Assembly: GCA_963777735.1 (NCBI GenBank)
Contig: CAVZRQ010000010.1
Location: forward strand, 77,227 to 141,226
Length of the DNA stretch: 64,000 bases
Direction of reading: 5' to 3'
Source: ZC4RG30 sp963777735
GTDB lineage: Bacteria; Pseudomonadota; Gammaproteobacteria; Steroidobacterales; Steroidobacteraceae
Shown: one piece after another, positions 17,530 to 26,011 of the stretch
How the letters are laid out: every line of letters starts with the position of its first letter
Numbering within the stretch: position 1 is the stretch's first letter
Made by a program: the position numbers and the translations under genes
The notes under the pieces: model-generated
The model's database searches: none
Seen by the model: the letters and a program-made list of their open reading frames with translations, nothing else
What the model was told of the DNA's origin: nothing

Positions 17530-20312
17530 CTAGTGGGCTTCGTCCCAGTTACTGCCCGTGCCGATATCCACTTTCAGCGGTACCGCCAGCTGCTCGGCGG
17601 CAGCCATCTGCTCGCGCAGCATGTCGGTGACCTGCGGCACGGCCTCGGCCGCCACTTCCAGCACCAGTTCGTCGTGCACCTGCATGATCAGCCGCGCCGG
17701 CAGCGCGCGCTGGGTGCACTCGCGCTTCCACCCTCAGCATGGCGAGTTTGATGATGTCGGCCGCGGTGCCCTGCATCGGCGCGTTGATGGCGCTGCGTTC
17801 GGCATATTGCTGCAGCTGGCGATTGCGGGAGCGGATGTCCGGCAGGTACAGCCGCCGGCCGCGCACGGTTTCGACGTAGCCCTGTGCGCGGGCCTGCTCG
17901 CGCGTGCGATCCATGAAGCTCTTCACGCCGGGATAACGTTCGAAGTACAGATCGACGTAACGCTGCGCGCTGCCGCGATCGATGCCCAGCTGCTTGGCAA
18001 GGCCGAAGGCCGACATGCCGTAGATGAGTCCGAAGTTCACGGCCTTGGCCGAGCGGCGTTCGTCCGGGGTCACCTCTTCAATCGACTTGCCCATGACTTC
18101 TGCAGCCGTGGCCTGGTGCACATCGCGGTCTTCGGCAAAGGCGCGCAGCAGCGCCGGATCACCGGAGAGGTGCGCCATGATGCGCAGCTCGATCTGCGAA
18201 TAGTCGGCGGCCATCAGCACGTAACCGGTTGGCGCGATGAAGGCCTGGCGGATGCGGCGGCCTTCCGGCGTGCGGATCGGAATGTTCTGCAGGTTCGGAT
18301 CGGTGGAAGAGAGCCTGCCGGTTGCCGCAACGGCCTGGTGGTAACTCGTGTGCACGCGGCCCGTGGTGTGGTCGATCTGTTCGGGCAGCTTGTCGGTGTA
18401 GGTCGACTTCAGTTTCGCGAGGCCGCGGTACTCCAGGATCAGGCGCGGCAGTTCGTAATCGCCGGCCAGCTCTTCCAGCACGTCTTCTGCGGTGGATGGT
18501 TGCCCGGTGGGTGTCTTGCGGATCACCGGCAGCTGGTGCTTCTCGAACAGGATCTGCTGCAGCTGCTTGGGCGAATCGAGGTTGAACTCGCCACCGGCCG
18601 CCACATGCGCGCGGGCCTGCAGATCCAGCAGCTTTGCGCCCAGTTCGCTGCTCTGCTTGCGCAGCAGCGAGGCATCGAGCAGCACGCCGCGCGCCTCCAT
18701 CTCCAGCAGCACCACCGACAGCGGCTGTTCGATTTCTTCGTAAAGCGCCTGCAGTTTCGGTTCTGCGCAGAGCTTCGGCCACAGCGCGGCATGCATCTGC
18801 AGGGTGACGTCCGCATCTTCGGCGGCGTAGTTCGCGGCGGTTTCGACTGACACCTGATCGAAGCCGATCTGCTTCGCGCCCTTGCCGGCGACCTCTTCGT
18901 ATTTGATGGTGTCGATGCCGAGGTAGAGCTTCGCCACCGAATCCATGTCGTGGCGCGTGGCCACGCTGTTGAGCACATAGGATTCGAGCATCGAATCATG
19001 CTGCATGCCGGCGAGCTGGATACCGTGGTTGCGCAGCACATGCGCGTCGTACTTCAGGTGATGGCCGAGTTTGTGGCGCTGCGGGTTCTCGAGCCAGGGC
19101 TTCAGCGCCGCCAGTGTGCGATCCAGATCCAGCTGGTCCGGCGCGCCGGCATAACGATGCGCCAGCGGCAGATAGGCTGCCTTGCCGGCTTCGATGCAGA
19201 ACGACAGCCCGACGATGCGTGCTACGGAATAGTTGAGGCTGGTGGTCTCGGTGTCGAAGGCAGTGAGCGCGGCGCCATCCAGCAGCGCAAGCCAGCGCTG
19301 GAAGGCTTCTTCGGTGAGGATGGTTTCGTATTCGCGCGGTGGGGCTGGAGGCAACGCAGCTTCGGCAGCGGGCACTGGTGCGATGGTTGTATCCGCTGAT
19401 GCGCCCGACGCGGAAGTCGCGGTTCCGCGCGGCGCCGCTGCTCCCGCATCGCCATCCAGCGCCTTCAGCAGGCCGCGGAACTCCATGCGCTCGTACAGCG
19501 CGCGCAGCCGGGCCGTGTCGATCGGGCTGGCGCGCGAACCCATCGAGGCTTTCCTCGAGTTCGAGATCCACGCGGATGGTGGCGAGCTTGCGCGACAGCG
19601 CGAGGGTCTCGAGCCCGGCGCGCAGGTTCTCGCCCACCACGCCGGTGATCTTGTCGGCGTTCTGCAGCAGCGTGTCGATGTTGCTGTACGTGCCCAGCCA
19701 CTTCGCGGCGGTCTTCGGCCCAACCTTCGGGATGCCGGGGATGTTGTCGGAGCTGTCGCCGATCAAGGCGAGGTAATCGATGATCTGTTCGGGCCAGACA
19801 TCGAACTTCGCCTTCACGCCGTTACGGTCGAGCGTGGTGTTGCTCATGGTGTTCACGAGCGTGATCTCGGCATTGACCAGCTGCGCCATGTCCTTGTCGC
19901 CGGTGGAGATCAGCACCGGCTGGCCCTGCGCCGCGGCGCGGCGCGCCAGCGTGCCGATGACGTCATCGGCCTCGACGCCCGAGATGCGCAGCATCGGCAG
20001 GCCGAGCGCAGTCACCGCTTCGAGCAGCGGCTCGATCTGGCCGCGCAGGTCATCGGGCATCGGCGGCCGATGGGCCTTGTATTCGGCGAACAGCTCATCG
20101 CGGAAGGTTTTGCCCGGCGCGTCGAACACCACGACCATCGGGCTATCGGCATGCTCGCGCAGGAAGCGCTGCAGCATGTTCAATACGCCGTACACCGCTC
20201 CGGTGGGTTCGCCGCGCGAGTTGGTGAGCGGCGGCAGTGCGAAGAACGCACGATAGAGATACGACGATCCGTCGATGAGGATGAGCGGGGTGGGCGAAGC
20301 CTGGGTGTTCAT
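17530..20312 (-). CDS. polA: DNA polymerase I, with two +1 frame breaks
   Basis: Full-length Pol I of about 926 aa once two surplus bases are allowed for (near 19524-19526, inside GGG, and near 17719-17734). Domains in order are a 5' nuclease (1-290; ILIDGSSYLYRAF, STGDKDMAQL, GDSSDNIPG), a 3'-5' exonuclease with DTET, YDAHVL and YAAEDAD, and the polymerase. The polymerase carries motif A DYSQIELR, motif B RRSAKAVNFGLIYGM and motif C MQVHDEL, the last only in the shifted frame. It ends at TAG 17530-17532. The proofreading residues look intact. Pol I serves in Okazaki fragment maturation and repair. Breaks in such a gene more likely reflect sequence error than loss. Confidence 0.92.
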
Positions 20313-20348
20313 CGATCCGTCAGCGGCTAACGACGTAGCCAGCGCTCA

Positions 20349-20543
20349 TCAGTTGGGGCGGGTGGCGCGGGCGGCTGCGGCCGCGCGCTCGCGTTCTTCG
20401 TCGGTAGCGCTCGGGGCAGCAGCCGTTTCAGTAGCTGGGGTGGTAACTGCCTCGCGCTCTTCGCCGGGTAGATAGAGCGCGCCCTTCTGGCCGCAGGCAC
20501 AGAGCGCAGAAGTCAGGAGCAATGCCAATGCGATACGGCGCAT
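20349..20543 (-). CDS. lptM: LPS translocon maturation chaperone LptM (YifL-like lipoprotein)
   Basis: Lipoprotein of 64 aa. The signal peptide ends in the lipobox LCAC, followed at once by GQKGALYLP, the conserved core of LptM/YifL. The rest is a low-complexity Ala/Thr/Glu tail. In E. coli LptM binds LptD-LptE and promotes correct disulfide formation in LptD. It lies just upstream of polA on the same strand. Confidence 0.85.
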   Translation of the reverse strand: MRRIALALLLTSALCACGQKGALYLPGEEREAVTTPATETAAAPSATDEERERAAAAARATRPN

Positions 20544-20549
20544 GGGTTT

Positions 20550-20963
20550 CTAGAATCCCTTGCTGGGCATGCTGCGGCCATCGCGCAGCGCGAGCCAGCC
20601 GCGGACAACCCGGTAGGCCACCCACACGCCCACCGCGAAGTAGATGCCGAACACCAGCGGGATGAGGATGATCGTCAGCACCAGCGGCCAGGAGCAGATG
20701 ATCAGCACGGCGGCGATCCAGAAGGTGCGCAGCTGCCAGCGGAAATGCGATTCGACCCAGGTGCCGCGCACTTCGCCGCGCCGGACGTAGTTCATGATCA
20801 CCGCGATGATCGACGGCAGGCCGAACACGAACTTGCCGGCGATCGAGGCAGCCGTGAGGATGCCGATCGTGACGGCAATCGCGTGCAGCGCATACATCAC
20901 ATGCGTGTACGAAATATGCCGCGGATCTACTGCGACCGTGGTCGCGGTGGGGGAGTCGTCCAT
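20550..20963 (-). CDS. DUF4870-like integral membrane protein
   Basis: Protein of about 137 aa from ATG 20963 (a GTG at 20981 would add six residues). Three or four hydrophobic segments are visible, with a tripartite pattern like DUF4870/Tic20-type membrane proteins: GKFVFGLPSIIAVIMNYVRR, then SHFRWQLRTFWIAAV, then VFGIYFAVGVWVAYRVVRGW. The SHF-R-QLRTFW block is typical of this family. The role is unknown. It is 6 bases upstream of lptM. Confidence 0.7.
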   Translation of the reverse strand: MDDSPTATTVAVDPRHISYTHVMYALHAIAVTIGILTAASIAGKFVFGLPSIIAVIMNYVRRGEVRGTWVESHFRWQLRTFWIAAVLIICSWPLVLTIILIPLVFGIYFAVGVWVAYRVVRGWLALRDGRSMPSKGF

Positions 20964-21030
20964 GGGTCGCAACGATACCACTGTGGCCCACCGGAAGCCG
21001 GGTTTTGGACCTGCAGGAACGCCAGTCCGG

Positions 21031-21390
21031 CTACTTCGCGTTTCTCACGACCAGCGGTTCGAAGCCGCCAATGACCATGCGCTTGCCGTCGAACGGCATG
21101 GCTTCGCCGAACTGCTTCATTCGCGGGTCGGTGAACATCTTCTCGTGGCTGGCCTCGGCTGTGGCGCGATCCGGCCAGATCATCCAGGAGAACACCACCT
21201 TCTCACCGGGCTGCAGGTTTACCGCGCGGCGGAAGTCGGTGAGTTTGCCGTCCTGGACATCCGCTTCCCAGGCCTCGACCTGGCTCTGTGCGCCGAAGTC
21301 CTTGGCGATCTCCCAGAATCTCTCGGCGATGTCCTGGTATTCGGCTTTCTTCGATTCGGGAACGGGAATGAGGAAACCCTGGATGTACAT
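21031..21390 (-). CDS. DUF1428 domain-containing protein
   Basis: Protein of 119 aa. The start ATG at 21390 begins MYIQGFLIPVPESKKAEY, the family N-terminus; a longer in-frame ORF to 21549 runs into the neighbouring gene and is rejected. Conserved WPDRATAEASHEKMFTDPRM and FDGKRMVIGGFEPLV blocks place it in DUF1428, a ferredoxin-like (dimeric alpha-beta barrel) fold of cytosolic proteins with no established function. Confidence 0.88.
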   Translation of the reverse strand: MYIQGFLIPVPESKKAEYQDIAERFWEIAKDFGAQSQVEAWEADVQDGKLTDFRRAVNLQPGEKVVFSWMIWPDRATAEASHEKMFTDPRMKQFGEAMPFDGKRMVIGGFEPLVVRNAK

Positions 21391-21425
21391 GGTGCAGGCT
21401 CCGTTGGTTGCAGCGGTATCGCGGA

Positions 21426-21815
21426 CTATACGTCCTGCCGCAGGATTTTCTCCATCGGCCGGCCTTTGGCGAGCTCGTCGATGAGTTTGTCGAGATAACG
21501 GATCTTGCGCATCAGTGGATCTGCGACCTCTTCCACGCGCACGCCGCACACCGTGCCCTTGATCAGCTTGACGTTCGGATTCATCGCCGGTGCTTCAGCG
21601 AAGAAAGTCTCCAGATCCTTGTCGCCCGCGATCTGCTTTCGCAATGCAGCAGGGGTGTATCCGGTGAGCCAGCAGATGATCTCGTCCACCTCCCGTTGCG
21701 TGCGGTTCTTGCGCTCCGCCTTGTGAACGAGCGCCGCATGGATCTTCGCGAACTGGAAGGCGAAGACCCGGTGGCCGGGTGATTTCGCGTCTTTGGTTTT
21801 TGCTGCTTTGGCCAT
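21426..21815 (-). CDS. DUF2200 domain-containing protein
   Basis: Cytosolic protein of 129 aa from ATG 21815 (ATG 21827 adds four residues). The sequence HRVFAFQFAKIHAALVHKAERKNRT followed by EIICWLTGY and RYLDKLIDELAKGRPMEKILR is characteristic of DUF2200, a widespread small family often found beside DUF1428 and other stress-type genes. No biochemical role is known. Confidence 0.85.
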   Translation of the reverse strand: MAKAAKTKDAKSPGHRVFAFQFAKIHAALVHKAERKNRTQREVDEIICWLTGYTPAALRKQIAGDKDLETFFAEAPAMNPNVKLIKGTVCGVRVEEVADPLMRKIRYLDKLIDELAKGRPMEKILRQDV

Positions 21816-21842
21816 CGAACTCCTCACCAGTTTCGGGACGTA

Positions 21843-22706
21843 TTACGCAGAAGCCACGGAAATCGAGGGAGCTTCCGCGCTTGGGATGCGCATCTGCTCT
21901 TTTAGCGCCATGCGACCCAACACGCCAAGCAGAATGAGCCCGAGGCATCCAAAGGCGGGCTCCCAGCGCTGTTCATCCAGCAGGATCAGCGTCATGTTCA
22001 GCGATATGTTCACCACGGTGAGGATGCAGGTATAGACAGCGACCCGGACGGCCAGGCCAACAGCGCGCATGCGGTCCTCGCGCGGCTGCAGCGGACTGCT
22101 GCTCAGCTTGTGAATCGTCCAGTAGATGCCGCATGCCACGAAGGCGTACACGAATGTGACCATCGTGGCATTGACCAGGAAGCCCGCGAAATGCGGGAAA
22201 GGGTGCTGCTCGATGTACAGCAGGAAGGCGATGTACAGGCCGTAGGCCGCCAGCGCCAGTGCAACGGAAATCCTCGAGACGAAATCAAACAGGCCCCGCG
22301 GCTGCAGCAACGCCTTGCGTTTGCTCTGCGGCAAGGAGCGTTTGAGCACTTCGTGAAACTGTCCGGCGGTCCCTACTGCGAGCAATGTCGGGAACACCTG
22401 CAGCATGAAGTAGAAGGGGACAACCGCTTCCAGCGGCCCATCGGTCCAGTCCGGACGCTGCATGTAGCGGATCATCGCTGCGAGCAGAGCCAGGCCGATG
22501 ACCACCGTACCCAGGCCCAGCTGGGCGAAGAGCCGCAGGCGGCGATCAACTTTTGCCGCTGCTGCGGGGTCGATCTGTGGCGCGCGGTCTGCGATGAACC
22601 TCCTTATCTCTTCTCGCAGCACACCCGTGACCCGGAGCGGGCCCAGCACCGAGAAGAAGACAATCTGGGCAATGAATGCAGCGATGAAGCCGTACATCTC
22701 CAACAT
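21843..22706 (-). CDS. Seven-segment integral membrane protein of unknown family
   Basis: Protein of 287 aa with about seven hydrophobic segments (near 5-25, 62-82, 95-115, 145-165, 180-200, 222-245 and 250-268) separated by short charged loops. No transporter or receptor motif is recognised. It lies 3 bases downstream of a GntR/YtrA-type regulator and is almost certainly co-transcribed with it. YtrA-type regulators usually control a linked membrane protein or ABC transporter, so this is the likely target, perhaps in envelope stress or antibiotic response. Confidence 0.7.
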   Translation of the reverse strand: MLEMYGFIAAFIAQIVFFSVLGPLRVTGVLREEIRRFIADRAPQIDPAAAAKVDRRLRLFAQLGLGTVVIGLALLAAMIRYMQRPDWTDGPLEAVVPFYFMLQVFPTLLAVGTAGQFHEVLKRSLPQSKRKALLQPRGLFDFVSRISVALALAAYGLYIAFLLYIEQHPFPHFAGFLVNATMVTFVYAFVACGIYWTIHKLSSSPLQPREDRMRAVGLAVRVAVYTCILTVVNISLNMTLILLDEQRWEPAFGCLGLILLGVLGRMALKEQMRIPSAEAPSISVASA

Positions 22707-22709
22707 GGG

Positions 22710-23099
22710 TCAACTCCTGGCTGGCGGCGGCAGGTTGATGGCGCCGGAAAAGGCATTGCGGATTTCCGAATCGGTGACACCGGCTTCGCGCAGTTCATCG
22801 ATGGTTGCAGCGAGCTTCTGCGCGGTCCAGGCCTGCAGGTCGAACTTGCAGTTGGCCTGGGCATCGGGGTGGATGAAGGTGCCGCGGTAACCCTTGCTCT
22901 CGATGACCGCATCGCGTTCCAGCAGCTTGTAGGCTTTCGCCACCGTCTTGCTGTTGAGTTCGAGGTCGGTGGCGAGCTGGCGAATCGAGGGGAGGGCCTT
23001 GCCCGGTTGCAGCACGCCGGCGGTGACGGCAGCCTTGATCTGCTCGATCAGCTGTTCGAACGGGGGCTGCGGACTTTCGATGTCGATGGTGATTTCCAT
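22710..23099 (-). CDS. GntR-family transcriptional regulator, YtrA type
   Basis: Protein of 129 aa. The GntR winged helix occupies about residues 10-78 (PPFEQLIEQIKAAV, LPSIRQLATDLELNSKTVAKAYKLLE), and the short C-terminal helical tail, with no large effector domain, is the YtrA type. It probably represses its own operon. A perfect 7-bp inverted repeat lies immediately upstream at 23117-23140, in the position of an autoregulatory operator. Confidence 0.9.
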   Translation of the reverse strand: MEITIDIESPQPPFEQLIEQIKAAVTAGVLQPGKALPSIRQLATDLELNSKTVAKAYKLLERDAVIESKGYRGTFIHPDAQANCKFDLQAWTAQKLAATIDELREAGVTDSEIRNAFSGAINLPPPARS

Positions 23100-23116
23100 C
23101 GGGGAGCGTGCCTATA

Positions 23117-23140
23117 TGTACCAGGTGTTCCCATGGTACA
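23117..23140. promoter_or_regulatory. Inverted-repeat operator of the GntR/YtrA operon
   Basis: Arms TGTACCA and TGGTACA are perfect complements separated by 10 bases, starting 18 bases before the regulator's ATG. GTAC-containing dyads of this layout (GGTAC/GTACC) are known YtrA-family operators. The intergenic stretch to the phd gene on the other strand is short, so the site could influence both directions. Confidence 0.7.
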
Positions 23141-23226
23141 ACTGGCTCAAGCAACCCGCAAGATGGACGATATTGGCTATTTTAGCTAATGTCTCTCTCG
23201 ACTCCCCGCGCAGGAAGGGTGCATCC

Positions 23227-23457
23227 ATGAAAGTCATGCAGGCGACCGACGCCAAGAACCGCTTCGGCGAATTGCTGGACGATGCCATCCACGAACCCGT
23301 GCTTATCCAGAAGAATGGCCGTGACGTCGCGGTTGTGATGTCGAAGGCGGAGTTCGACCAGCGCTACGCCACGACTGCGAGCAGGGAGCAGGTGCAGCGC
23401 TATCACGAAGAGAGCATCGAGCGGTTCGAAAGCCTCTATGAGGCGTTGAGCAAGTAG
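23227..23457 (+). CDS. phd: Type II antitoxin, Phd/YefM family
   Basis: Protein of 76 aa. Starting at 23227 (MKVMQATDAKNRFGELLDDA) it shows the Phd/YefM DNA-binding N-terminus, with QKNGRDVAVVMSKAEF at 34-49 and an acidic C-terminal tail that would bind the toxin. It would neutralise the Doc toxin 6 bases downstream and repress the pair. Confidence 0.9.
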   Translation: MKVMQATDAKNRFGELLDDAIHEPVLIQKNGRDVAVVMSKAEFDQRYATTASREQVQRYHEESIERFESLYEALSK

Positions 23458-23463
23458 CCGCTC

Positions 23464-23847
23464 ATGGCGCGCTTTCATTACCTCGACATGCAGGACGTAC
23501 TCGGCCTGCATCGTCGCCAGCTGGAGCGTTTTGGAGGCGCCGGCGGTATCCGCGATGCCGGACTCATCGAGGCTGCGCTGGCCAGGCCACAGTCTGGCTA
23601 CTACCGTGACCTCATCGAGGAAGCGGCGGCCCTGTGGGAGAGCCTCACCATGAATCACGGCTTCGTGGATGGAAACAAGCGGGTCGGCTTCGCCGCGACC
23701 TACGTGTTCCTGCGCACCAATGGTCTGGATCTCACCGCATCGGCAGATGCCACGCTGGAGTTCGTCATCACATCGCTCGAAACGGGCGAATTCGAGAAGA
23801 ACAGGTTGGATGCATGGCTGCGCAGCAATACGGCAGGAAGTACGTGA
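23464..23847 (+). CDS. doc: Death-on-curing toxin Doc (Fic fold)
   Basis: Protein of 127 aa with the Doc version of the Fic motif, NHGFVDGNKRVGF (His near residue 65; family consensus HxFx(D/N)(A/G)NKR). Doc phosphorylates elongation factor Tu and stops translation. The IRDAGLIEAALARPQSGYY block near 29-48 is typical of the family. All catalytic residues visible here are intact, so the toxin may be active. The stop codon overlaps the GTG start of the next gene by 4 bases, an unusual extension of a toxin-antitoxin operon. Confidence 0.93.
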   Translation: MARFHYLDMQDVLGLHRRQLERFGGAGGIRDAGLIEAALARPQSGYYRDLIEEAAALWESLTMNHGFVDGNKRVGFAATYVFLRTNGLDLTASADATLEFVITSLETGEFEKNRLDAWLRSNTAGST

Positions 23848-24452
23848 CCCTTGCTCGCCTCCTCCCGATCGCGCTGCTCGCCGTTACGAGCCTGGCGCTG
23901 GCGCATCACTCCCAGGGCATGTTCGTCGAGGAACCCGTCTGGGTGACCGGCACCATCGTGCAGTACCGGCCCGTGGATCCTCACGTCATGATCGAACTGC
24001 AGGAGCCGCAATCCGGCGGCAAGGGCAGGAAGTGGGTTGTCGAAGGTCCCCGGATGGGCAGGCTGGAGCAGATCCTGCGCAACAAAGGCGGCCTCCGGCC
24101 GGACCAGATCCTGAAGGTTGGCGACCGCGTCCAGGTCTGCGGTTTTCCGTTGAAGAAAGATTGGGACCCGAAACGCATGTACGCGGACTGGCCGCCGGAA
24201 CAGGGCCGGTTCGTGCACGGCCAGGTGTTCGTCCTGCCGGATGGGCAGATGCTGTCATGGGGCCCCTACGGCGTGATCGACAACTGCATCCGCAAGGGCG
24301 ATACGGCGAAGACGTGGATCGACTTCCTGAATCAGGACCAGCTGGCGCACAGGCAGTGGTGCGACGCGATGGCCGCTACGCGCCTGGCCCACCACACGCC
24401 GCGCGCGTTCGTCGATGAAGTCCATCGCAACATGGCCGCCAGATGCCAATAG
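23844..24452 (+). CDS. DUF6152-family exported protein
   Basis: Protein of 202 aa from the GTG at 23844, which overlaps the doc stop (GTGA) and has AGGAAG upstream. A signal peptide (residues 1-19, ending LALA) is followed by HHSQGMFVEEPVWVTGTIVQY, the conserved start of DUF6152, a beta-rich periplasmic family. Later features include VEGPRMGRLEQILR and VGDRVQVCGFPLK. DUF6152 proteins are small exported proteins of unknown role. Coupling to phd-doc may be incidental read-through or may mark a cargo gene. Confidence 0.75.
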   Translation: MTLARLLPIALLAVTSLALAHHSQGMFVEEPVWVTGTIVQYRPVDPHVMIELQEPQSGGKGRKWVVEGPRMGRLEQILRNKGGLRPDQILKVGDRVQVCGFPLKKDWDPKRMYADWPPEQGRFVHGQVFVLPDGQMLSWGPYGVIDNCIRKGDTAKTWIDFLNQDQLAHRQWCDAMAATRLAHHTPRAFVDEVHRNMAARCQ

Positions 24453-24482
24453 GCGCATGATCGGGTTCTTACCAGAGGAGTA

Positions 24483-24884
24483 ATGAGCATGAAATCCACC
24501 AGATGGTTCATTGCCGCCGCGGTGCTCGCATTGGCCGCTGCAACCGCCCATTCCGCCGACTGGGTCGAGAAGAACGAGGCCAAACTGGCGAAGATGCTCG
24601 AAGGTCGTACGGCTGGTGAGCCCGTGGCCTGCATTCCCATGCCCAAGGGATCCCGGCTCGAAGTGCTCGACGGCGTCGCGATGGTTTACAACTCCGGCGA
24701 TACCCTCTACGTGGCGCGGCCCTCCGACCCGAAGATGCTGGGTCGCGACGATGTCCTGGTGATCGAGCGCTACAGTGCCCAGCTCTGCCACACCGATGTG
24801 GTGCGCACGATTGATCGACAGGGTGGCTATTTCACCGGCGTGGTGTTCCTCGAAAAGTTCGTGCCTTACAAGAAACAGAACTGA
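24483..24884 (+). CDS. Hypothetical exported protein with two cysteines
   Basis: Protein of 133 aa. AGAGGAG precedes ATG 24483. A signal peptide ends AHSA. The mature protein has two cysteines (VACIPMPKG near 55, AQLCHTD near 101) that could form a disulfide, and a beta-rich body with the phrase VARPSDPKMLGRDDVLVIERY. Similar small exported proteins occur in Sphingomonadales and Nevskiales, but I cannot name the family. Confidence 0.65.
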   Translation: MSMKSTRWFIAAAVLALAAATAHSADWVEKNEAKLAKMLEGRTAGEPVACIPMPKGSRLEVLDGVAMVYNSGDTLYVARPSDPKMLGRDDVLVIERYSAQLCHTDVVRTIDRQGGYFTGVVFLEKFVPYKKQN

Positions 24885-24888
24885 CCTC

Positions 24889-24993
24889 GTGGCAGAGGTG
24901 CCGGCCGGTCTCAAGCACCTGCTGATGCTGGGTGGTTCGGTGTGGATGCTGATCAACGCGGTGCAGTGGGCTGCAGGCCTGCTCGGGGGCTGA
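24889..24993 (+). CDS. Possible 34-aa membrane miniprotein
   Basis: A GTG at 24889 opens a 34-codon frame (residues AEVPAGLKHLLMLGGSVWML and onward) that is almost entirely one hydrophobic helix ending AAGLLGG. It is tightly packed between its neighbours, 4 bases after one stop and 2 bases before a likely TTG start. Size and a missing strong ribosome site keep the confidence low. Confidence 0.3.
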   Translation: MAEVPAGLKHLLMLGGSVWMLINAVQWAAGLLGG

Positions 24994-24995
24994 CG

Positions 24996-25550
24996 TTGCG
25001 ACCGGACCAGCGGCCGTTCCGGCTGAAATCGGCGGAAGATCTCCAGGCTTCGTTTCAAAGTGCACTGGCGCAGGCCGATGGCGTCACTGGCGCGCACTGC
25101 ATCCATGAGCGCTGGATGCGCGGGGATCTCGCTGCGCAGATCGAAGCCGACCTCGAGCGGCTGTGGAAGTTTGCGGGGCCGTCCATTCCGGAATGGCTGC
25201 CCATGCGTTACGTGAACTGGCTGCACACCGCCTACGAGGTGGCCGCGCGCTTTTCCGCAACTGGCCGCGGTCGCACGAATGTTTATCTCATCCTGCTCGA
25301 CTATGCGGATCGGCGCGGCGATGACCACGGCGTGTATGTCGGCATGAGTCGCTACACACCTGCGCAACGGTTCGACCAGCACAAGGCGGGGATCCGCGCG
25401 GCGGGCTGCGTGCTCAAGCGGGGGTTGGAGGTGCTGGCTGGCCCAACAATTCATCTGCAGAAGATCCCCCGAGGCGAAGCTGCGCGAATTGAGGCGGAAC
25501 TGGCAATCGCGCTGGGCGACGCTGGCATTCATGTCGAGGGCGGGCACTGA
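24996..25550 (+). CDS. GIY-YIG-like domain protein
   Basis: Protein of about 184 aa from a TTG start at 24996. The second half contains VYLILLDYADRRGDDHGVYVGMSRYTPAQRFDQHKAGIRA, which has the two-strand VYLI...GVYVG layout, then R and QH spacing, of the GIY-YIG nuclease fold, but the tyrosines are shifted. The N-terminal 90 residues are helical (QSALAQADGVTGAHCIHERWMRGDL) and resemble no known family. A nuclease role is speculative. Confidence 0.5.
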   Translation: MRPDQRPFRLKSAEDLQASFQSALAQADGVTGAHCIHERWMRGDLAAQIEADLERLWKFAGPSIPEWLPMRYVNWLHTAYEVAARFSATGRGRTNVYLILLDYADRRGDDHGVYVGMSRYTPAQRFDQHKAGIRAAGCVLKRGLEVLAGPTIHLQKIPRGEAARIEAELAIALGDAGIHVEGGH

Positions 25551-25580
25551 CCGACAATTCTTCGTGAGCAGCGAAACGGC

Positions 25581-25632
25581 TTGACGTCCCGTCCCTCCGA
25601 GGCGTTATAGTAAACCACACGGTTAATTAACC
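25581..25632 (+). promoter_or_regulatory. Promoter and palindromic operator of the first ArsR-SRPBCC pair
   Basis: TTGACG (25581-25586) and TATAGT (25606-25611) form a -35/-10 pair with a slightly long 19-base spacer. The perfect palindrome GGTTAATTAACC follows at 25621-25632, over the expected transcription start and 16 bases before the ArsR gene. It is likely the autoregulatory operator. Flanking TAAACCA and TGGTATTA extend the dyad imperfectly. Confidence 0.65.
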
Positions 25633-25648
25633 ATTTGGTATTACGCCC

Positions 25649-26011
25649 ATGCAGGACCACCTCAGTCGCACTTTCGCCGCCCTTGCTGACCCCACCCGCC
25701 GGGCCATGCTGGCGCGCCTGTCGGAAGGCGAGGCCAATGTCTCCGACCTCGCCCAGCCCTTCCTGAAGACCATGAGCCTGCCCGCGGTGACCAAGCACCT
25801 GAAGGTGCTGGAAAACGCGGGACTGGTGATCAAGGGGCGCCAGGCGCAGTGGCGACCCTGCCGGATCAACAGCCAACCCCTGCACGAAGCGGGCGATTGG
25901 ATGGAGCACTACCGGATCGCCGCCGAAGAGCAGCTCGACCGGCTCGGCACATACCTGAAGAAGAAGACCCTGACCAAAGCGAAAGGAGCGGGCCATGGCC
26001 GCAAGAAATAA
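25649..26011 (+). CDS. ArsR-family winged-helix regulator
   Basis: Protein of 120 aa of the ArsR type that lacks metal-binding cysteines in the recognition helix. RTFAALADPTRRAMLARLSEG at 7-27 and the helix-turn-helix MSLPAVTKHLKVLENAGLV (about 45-63) are clear. It overlaps the SRPBCC gene by 17 bases. ArsR plus AHSA1-type SRPBCC pairs are very common and are thought to form a self-contained sensing operon. The ligand is unknown. Confidence 0.92.
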   Translation: MQDHLSRTFAALADPTRRAMLARLSEGEANVSDLAQPFLKTMSLPAVTKHLKVLENAGLVIKGRQAQWRPCRINSQPLHEAGDWMEHYRIAAEEQLDRLGTYLKKKTLTKAKGAGHGRKK

